Positions 58,966 through 64,000 of a stretch of 64,000 nt of DNA are shown one piece after another (within the stretch, counting starts at the first letter, position 1; each line of letters starts with the position of its first letter). The stretch is from Frischella japonica. GTDB taxonomy: Bacteria > Pseudomonadota > Gammaproteobacteria > Enterobacterales > Orbaceae. Location of the stretch: assembly GCF_014489845.1 (NCBI RefSeq), contig NZ_JABURY010000021.1, forward strand, positions 174,846-238,845. The letters are read 5' to 3'. Below the pieces are notes generated by a model, which saw only the letters and a program-made list of their open reading frames with translations, ran no database searches and was not told the origin of the DNA. The translations under genes were made by a program, and so were the position numbers.

Positions 58966-61392
58966 GTGTATCTTTATCAACTGATGTTAAAAAAGCAGTG
59001 GTTAATGTGGGAGGAAGATGAGGCGTCAGGGTCTTCCTATTCTCAGGCAAAACCAACACGCATCAAGCATTTTTATGACAGTGGTTATGATGATATCGTC
59101 AACCAGCTGGTTAATCAGCCCCAAAGTTGTAAAGACTTTTACCCTGTCCTACAGCAAGTTGGTCTGCCTTATCAAAGTTATTATGACAAAATCCCGGCTA
59201 AAGTTTCGGATACGTTAAAAACCGCATTATATCAAGAACGGGTGGTATTAGTTCAGTTGCCGGTGATTAATGGCTATTGTGGCACGGTATCTTATTCTGA
59301 CGCTATTAAAGCCATGCCAATAGTTAAAACAGAGCCGACTTTTGAGCCGGATGACAGTTGGTTGGTGGTGGATTTGCTCAATCACCCGCCAGAGCAGATT
59401 CAAATCTTTGATGCAGCAAATAACCACATCGTCACAACCACACCAACCAGCGCCGACGAGATTTTTTTAAAACATGGCGAGGTGTTTTCCCCCACTCAGG
59501 TTTTACCAAAGGTATATATCGTTTTAGGCGGTTTAGGCGGAAGCGTTGATTTGGCGCTGCGTGGTGATAAACCACTGCGGGTTAAACAACGGGCACAAAG
59601 CTGGGTTGATGAATTGTCGAGCCTGCTGGCGTCAGGTAATTCGCCGTTTACCATTGAGCTTGATGAGGCAATGGCAAGTTTGATTAATCAAAAAGCTTTA
59701 CCGCAACGAGGACTACAAGCCAAACCGGTTGATGAACAAGCCGCTTTTCGTCCGGATGAGACGGTGGGAGTGTTTTTTTATTACATGCTGGCTTTACTTA
59801 ATCATACGGATTTTATTAGTGCAAGGCAGCGTATCGGTAGCTGTGGTGCGGGTGAGGGTGAAGGGGCAATACCGGATGTTAAAAGACTTAAACGCGCCCT
59901 GAAAGCCCTGCATGCTATCCGCCACAGTGAAGGTCAGGACAAGCCAGACTATGCGTATCACAGTGATGCGTTATCTCAAACCGCCAGCCACTATTTAGGC
60001 AGTCCGGTTGTGATGGATGGCAGTGGTGGTGATAACGATGCGGAATTAGCTTTAGTGAGTCAGGTAAAACAGGCCACGGCGGACGACCAGCTGACGGATA
60101 TTGCATCGCTCTATCTTAATGCCATTAAACTGCTGAAACACCTGCGCGAGCCGGGGATGATTCGGCATGTGGAAACGCGACGTGAATATCAACTTAATGT
60201 CACTCAACTTGATTATGGTTATATAGAACTGAAACAGCTGGACTTTATTCAGCTCGAACTTGATGCCAATTATCGTTATGCAATCGTTTCAGAAGATAAG
60301 GCTTATCAATTTATTGGGCGATTTAATCGGGACGGTAAAGTGCAGGTTAAAGTGCCCGCTAAATGGTCTTCAGCTAAACATTGGCAGGTTAATGCACAGG
60401 CTGTAGAAGATGATTTTGTGGCGAAACTATTTCCTAAACTGGTCAATCCAACGTGGACTTTGCAGGATAGAAATAATGCGTTTACGGGGCTGGCAAGCGG
60501 AGGAGTGTTTGGCGGCGTTACCGGTTATCTTTACGGTGACGAGATTAAAGAAACGGTGCTGGACAATCTGCCGAGAATAACCGGTGCAGCACAGGTTGCC
60601 AGTGGTATCATGAGTCTTTGCGTCGCAGCGGCAGTTGGTAGAGCGGGGGTAGGGGCGCCATTAGCGGCGGTAATTGGCTTTGTGGCATTAGATAATATTC
60701 AGGCTGGCGCGCGTTCAATGTGGAGTAATGAGGTTACCGCGACCCACGGTGGCGAGTTGATAGAATGGTCAGGCTTAGTGGCTAAAGGTTATGGTGAAAT
60801 CGCCTATACACTGATTGATATTGGTTTAATCAGCAAAGCCTCATCGGTAGTCAAAATGGCAACACAAACCGAAAATGTGATTAAACTGAACACAACAACC
60901 GCCGTAAAAGTCGGACAGACAATCAAACCGACCGAAGTGACAATATCCATTGACAAAATCAGCTTAAATCAGAAGAATGTGATTGAACTAAAGGAATTTA
61001 ATGCTGAAAACGGGACGACGGCGACTACAGGTAAGCAAGAGGCCATTATTCCAAATAATAATTGGGGGGCTTTAGATAATGCTTCTAAAACTGCATTTGA
61101 TGCAGCAAAAAATAATGTAACTACATGGACACCAAAAGATAAACATATGGTTGGCACCACAGCTAATAGAAGTGCTCAATTTAATACAAATAATGTATCT
61201 GATATTCAAAACTTAATTAAAGAGGCATTAAACTCTCCTAATGCTAAATTTCTACCTAATAATGTCGATGGTTCTTTCAGAGTTGTAGTTGATATGAATA
61301 AACCTATTGGTACAAAAGGTCAAACAAGTATCCGAATAATAATAGGAAATGATGGAAAAATATGGAACGCATTCCCAGTAAATTCTCAATAG
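58966..61392 (+). CDS. Polymorphic toxin, full core with BECR-type RNase-like tip
   Basis: 808 residues from GTG 58966. Residues 1-679 differ from the first copy at about sixteen positions by eye, five of them clustered at 21-30. After ELKEFN (679) the 129-residue tip reads WTPKDKHMVGTTANRSAQFN, VSDIQNLIKEAL, KPIGTKGQTSIRIIIGNDGK and NAFPVN. A Lys-His pair, an Arg/Ser region and a terminal strand with G-x-T..R-x-I-I suggest a BECR-fold ribonuclease; this is inferred from pattern, not a firm match. The immunity gene starts 31 bp before its stop. Confidence 0.83.
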   Translation: MYLYQLMLKKQWLMWEEDEASGSSYSQAKPTRIKHFYDSGYDDIVNQLVNQPQSCKDFYPVLQQVGLPYQSYYDKIPAKVSDTLKTALYQERVVLVQLPVINGYCGTVSYSDAIKAMPIVKTEPTFEPDDSWLVVDLLNHPPEQIQIFDAANNHIVTTTPTSADEIFLKHGEVFSPTQVLPKVYIVLGGLGGSVDLALRGDKPLRVKQRAQSWVDELSSLLASGNSPFTIELDEAMASLINQKALPQRGLQAKPVDEQAAFRPDETVGVFFYYMLALLNHTDFISARQRIGSCGAGEGEGAIPDVKRLKRALKALHAIRHSEGQDKPDYAYHSDALSQTASHYLGSPVVMDGSGGDNDAELALVSQVKQATADDQLTDIASLYLNAIKLLKHLREPGMIRHVETRREYQLNVTQLDYGYIELKQLDFIQLELDANYRYAIVSEDKAYQFIGRFNRDGKVQVKVPAKWSSAKHWQVNAQAVEDDFVAKLFPKLVNPTWTLQDRNNAFTGLASGGVFGGVTGYLYGDEIKETVLDNLPRITGAAQVASGIMSLCVAAAVGRAGVGAPLAAVIGFVALDNIQAGARSMWSNEVTATHGGELIEWSGLVAKGYGEIAYTLIDIGLISKASSVVKMATQTENVIKLNTTTAVKVGQTIKPTEVTISIDKISLNQKNVIELKEFNAENGTTATTGKQEAIIPNNNWGALDNASKTAFDAAKNNVTTWTPKDKHMVGTTANRSAQFNTNNVSDIQNLIKEALNSPNAKFLPNNVDGSFRVVVDMNKPIGTKGQTSIRIIIGNDGKIWNAFPVNSQ

Positions 61393-61781
61393 ATATTGAT
61401 TATACCGATTTATTTATCGGTGAAGTTTCATCGAATCCTCAGCTTTTTTCTGAAGTTGAGGGTAATTTATTTATTTTAATAGATAATATCCCTGTTTTTG
61501 CTGAGAATGGAATATTACTACTTGAATTGGCAAAAAAATTGAATGATTGGATTTATGAGAAACAGGGTGATTTTGAATATTACTCTATGGATTATGAAGA
61601 AGGACCAATCCTATTCTTTAAGAAGGAAATTACAGGCTATTGGCAGTTTGGTAGTATATGGATGGAAAAAGTCTATTCAGATATTGAACTATCCAAAATA
61701 GTTGTTGCAAGCAAAGAGTTTATAGATAAATTGCGTTATGAGCTTCAATTAAAAAAAGTTGATTTTAGCAATTTATTCTAA
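61362..61781 (+). CDS. Immunity protein for toxin tip 3
   Basis: 139 residues; acidic with aromatic-rich middle (DFEYYSMDYEEGPILFFKKEITGYWQFGSIWME). Family not recognised. ATG 61362 lies within the toxin's last codons in another frame. Gene position, overlap and AT-rich DNA identify it as the cognate immunity protein. Confidence 0.75.
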   Translation: MERIPSKFSIDIDYTDLFIGEVSSNPQLFSEVEGNLFILIDNIPVFAENGILLLELAKKLNDWIYEKQGDFEYYSMDYEEGPILFFKKEITGYWQFGSIWMEKVYSDIELSKIVVASKEFIDKLRYELQLKKVDFSNLF

Positions 61782-61850
61782 TAATCATAAACGTTATGAA
61801 AAGTTTAACTATAAAAAAGATCTCAGTCTGATACAGAGATCTTTTATTGC

Positions 61851-62070
61851 TTTTTAAATCTGCATCGCAAGCTCAATAATTAACTTGCCCTATTTAATCT
61901 TAATAATAACAGAGCTCCCCACATAAAATCCTATTTGTTCCAGCCATCTACCTTTAATGGTCAGTTGTGGTTTGGGGTTGGGTTTTGTGCCTTGTGGCAC
62001 GTAGCCGATGGTATAAAACCGCTCATTGAGTTGTGGAGCTGGTGCTTTGTCTGTGGTTGATTTAGCATAA
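61851..62070 (-). pseudogene. SymE-like pseudogene 3
   Basis: Longest of the four: AKSTTDKAPAPQLNERFYTI, then GYVPQGTKPNPKPQLTIKGR, WLEQIGFYVGSSVIIKIK, then a TAG stop in place of the E-Q codons, followed in frame by GKLIIELAMQI-stop. The 5' end runs out of frame at orphan module 4 with no start codon. ERFYTIGY and GRWLEQIGF show it is SymE-type. Confidence 0.78.
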
Positions 62071-62079
62071 ATACTAAAT

Positions 62080-63087
62080 AATTACCTTCACAGTAACCAG
62101 ATTAAAGAAACGGTGCTGGACAATCTGCCGAGAATAACCGGTGCAGCACAGGTTGTGAGTGGTATCATGAGTCTTTGCGTAGCAGCGGCAGTTGGTAGAG
62201 CGGGGGTAGGGGCGCCATTAGCGGCGGTAATTGGCTTTGTGGCATTAGATAATATTCAGGCTGGCGCGCGTTCAATGTGGAGTAACGAGGTTACCGCGAC
62301 CCACGGTGGCGAGTTGATAGAATGGTCAGGCTTAGTGGCTAAAGGTTATGGTGAAATCGCCTATACACTGGTTGATATTGGTTTAATCAGCAAAGCCTCA
62401 TCGGTAGTCAAAATGGCAACACAAACCGAAAATGTGATTAAACTGAACACAACAACCGCCGTAAAAGTCGGACAGACAATCAAACCGACCGAAGTGACAA
62501 TATCCATTGACAAAATCAGCTTAAATCAGAAGAATGTGATTGAGTTAAAGGAATTTAATGCTGAAAAGGGGACGACGACAAAAGGAAGTATTATAGATGG
62601 TGCTTCTGATGTAGGTTCTACCGCTAAAATTAAGATCGAATATAAACCAGAGGGAATCTATATAAATCAAACTTCACATGCATCAGGAGGAAGTAACTTA
62701 TGTGGGCCAACAACCTGTACAATGACTATTATTGATAAAAAAGGTAATGTTGCAAATTTGGACTCAGTTGTAAAACAGTTTGATAATATTCGCTCGACAG
62801 GCGTTAATGTTTATGAAATGAAGGATGTGTTAATTAAAAATGGAATACCCTGTGAATCAACAATTTCATTAACTACTAATCAGTTAAGAGAATTAAGCAT
62901 TAAAAATCAGTCAACAATTGTAGGAGTGAGAGCAGGAGATGGTGGGCATTTTATAATTGTTGATTCATATAAAAAAGTTGATGGAGTAGGTTATTATATG
63001 ATCCGTGATCCATATAATGGTGCGATGGGAGTAAGAGCAGATCTTTTAGAAAATAAATTAAATCATAATGGAGTTATTCTTAAATGA
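62080..63087 (+). pseudogene. Orphan toxin module 4: truncated core with cysteine protease-like tip
   Basis: Core homology begins near 62080 (NYLHSNQIKET versus GYLYGDEIKET), in frame after a TAA at 62068, and runs to ELKEFN (62559), about 160 codons. No ATG or ribosome site; GTG 62113 has none either, so it is probably unexpressed. The tip (175 residues) has NLCGPTTCTMTI (nucleophile Cys), GVRAGDGGHFIIVDSYKK (His) and YYMIRDPYNG (Asp), the Cys-His-Asp order of papain/C39-like peptidases. Its stop overlaps the immunity start (ATGA). Confidence 0.8.
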
Positions 63088-63482
63088 TATCAGTTAATGA
63101 GCTAATCAGTAATCCAGTTTATAATCAGAAAATATTGGTAGAAGGATGTATTGTTATTATTGATAAAAAATTGTGGCTAATTGATTTAGCCTATATAAAT
63201 AATTATCCTAATTCAGTAAAAATTAGAATTATTAATGATAACCTCAAGCAAATTCTTTTGAATAGTGTTGCATTGTATAGTGGTGTTACTGCTTTGTTTC
63301 ATGATGCAAAAATAACAGGGTATCTTTCTAATGAGGTTTTTTCTAATCAGCTAGATATTAATGTAATTGAATTATGCATTAAAGATGGAAATGAATGGAA
63401 ACACATTGATGTTAATAATTCCGTTAAGCATATCGATATAGAAGAAAAAAGTGACCTTGATTGGCATGATTTATTTAAATAA
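63084..63482 (+). CDS. Immunity protein for toxin tip 4
   Basis: 132 residues: MISVNELISNPVYNQKILVE then GCIVIIDKKLWLIDLAYI; beta-rich, no signal peptide, ending in an acidic DWHDLFK tail. Family not recognised, though the N-terminal part is reminiscent of an OB-like strand pattern. ATGA overlap with the protease-tip stop gives the assignment. Confidence 0.72.
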   Translation: MISVNELISNPVYNQKILVEGCIVIIDKKLWLIDLAYINNYPNSVKIRIINDNLKQILLNSVALYSGVTALFHDAKITGYLSNEVFSNQLDINVIELCIKDGNEWKHIDVNNSVKHIDIEEKSDLDWHDLFK

Positions 63483-63529
63483 TTATTAATAATCAACACT
63501 TTAACCATCAGAGTTCTTCTTACCTATTT

Positions 63530-63714
63530 TTAGATCTGCATCGCAAGTTCAATCTTAATGATAACAGGGCAGCCGACATAAAACCCTATCTGCTCTAGCC
63601 ACCTGCCTTTAATGGTGAGTTGTGGTCTGGGTTTTGTACCGTGTTGTATTATATTCTGGTTTTATATTATGTTGATAATGACGTGTATAACGTTTTTACG
63701 AGCGAATCATTACG
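63530..63714 (-). pseudogene. SymE-like pseudogene 4
   Basis: Like copy 2, but 21 bases are missing between two GAAC direct repeats, so the end reads VIIKIELAMQI-stop. The N-terminal region has the same frameshift and TAA as copy 2, so both copies descend from one damaged ancestor. The DNA between 63483 and 63529 shows nothing. Confidence 0.72.
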
Positions 63715-63922
63715 TTTTTAAGATTAATTCTATTTGCTTTTGGTCATTTAGATTATGGAATGCCGGTAAAAGCATTGCCCCATGAATGACTGCTAACTGA
63801 CAGAGCCGAGCTACCTTTCTTCTTGCCCTTCACACAGCGGCATGCTATAACTAACCGAATTCGTGTATAAAGAGTCATAACTACCATTCTAATAATAAAC
63901 GCGCTAAGGAATAGCAAAGCCG
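63638..63922 (+). repeat. Toxin-gene leader repeat, copy 3
   Basis: Almost identical to 58681-58965; differences include one T/C in AGCGGCATGC and one A/T in ACTACC. Leads to the ATG start of a third full core, cut by the window edge. Confidence 0.85.
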
Positions 63923-64000
63923 ATGTATCTTTATCAACTGATGTTAAAAAAGCAGTGGTTAATGTGGGAGGAAGATGAGGCGTCACAGTCCTTCTCTTAT
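63923..64000 (+). CDS. Polymorphic toxin core, third full copy (partial, runs off the window)
   Basis: The first 26 codons, MYLYQLMLKKQWLMWEEDEA then SQSFSY, are identical to the 54284 copy and differ from the 58966 copy at the SQSFSY end. The array therefore continues past 64000 with at least one more module. Confidence 0.8.
   Translation, partial: MYLYQLMLKKQWLMWEEDEASQSFSY

Noticed and set aside
54284..61392. Assignment of the toxin core as Rhs, CdiA or VgrG
   Set aside because: No YD repeats, no haemagglutinin repeats or TPS domain, no VgrG spike motifs; only the tips resemble CdiA-type toxins.
54000..64000. CRISPR array, insertion sequences or prophage as the cause of the repeats
   Set aside because: Repeats are hundreds to thousands of bases long and coding; no short spaced repeats, transposase, integrase or terminal inverted repeats are visible.

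Overview
The window is an AT-rich gammaproteobacterial chromosome segment. Its gene neighbourhoods match enteric order: coaBC-dut-slmA, yibN-secB-gpsA-cysE, glnA-glnL-glnG, gntX-nfuA, slt-trpR, relA-rlmD, flgA/flgBCDEFGHIJ. The E. coli-like protein sequences, low GC and flagella suggest a relative of Orbales (Gilliamella-type gut symbionts); that placement is inference.

Layout. 0.3-2.3 kb: accBC (fatty acid synthesis). 2.5-7.7 kb: recN behind a LexA box, coaBC-dut-slmA, mscS. 7.7-10.6 kb (minus): cysE, gpsA, secB, yibN. 11-15.2 kb: nitrogen regulation (glnA, glnL, glnG) with sigma-54 and NtrC signals. 15.3-23.1 kb: dps, an FMN reductase, mutH, ppiA, gntX, nfuA, rob, trpR, slt. Initiator tRNA at 23.3 kb. 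23.5-34.3 kb (minus): metF, metE, amiC, relA, rlmD, coaD, a permuted papain-like hydrolase, and bioY under a textbook BirA operator. 34.4-41.4 kb: complete trp operon with TrpR operator, leader peptide and attenuator, and fused trpGD and trpCF. 41.6-53.9 kb: flagellar basal-body genes flgB-J (minus), then flgA, flgM, flgN, flhB, flhA (plus).

The accessory region, 54.2 kb to the window end, is a tandem polymorphic-toxin array. A 679-residue core of unrecognised family occurs in two full copies (54284, 58966) and starts a third at the window edge (63923). Two 5'-truncated orphan copies (about 57385 and 62080) keep only the 3' end of the core. After one shared junction (ELKEFN) each copy carries a different AT-rich toxin tip: a CdiA tRNase-like domain, a PD-(D/E)xK-like nuclease, a probable BECR-type RNase and a papain/C39-like cysteine protease. 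Each tip is followed by its own immunity gene, then by a degenerate SymE-like gene on the opposite strand. The unit core-tip-immunity-antisense SymE therefore repeats four times. It looks like a toxin-tip exchange cassette array; one orphan module begins at an 8-bp microhomology shared by the SymE remnant and the toxin core. The secretion route of the core cannot be told from this window.
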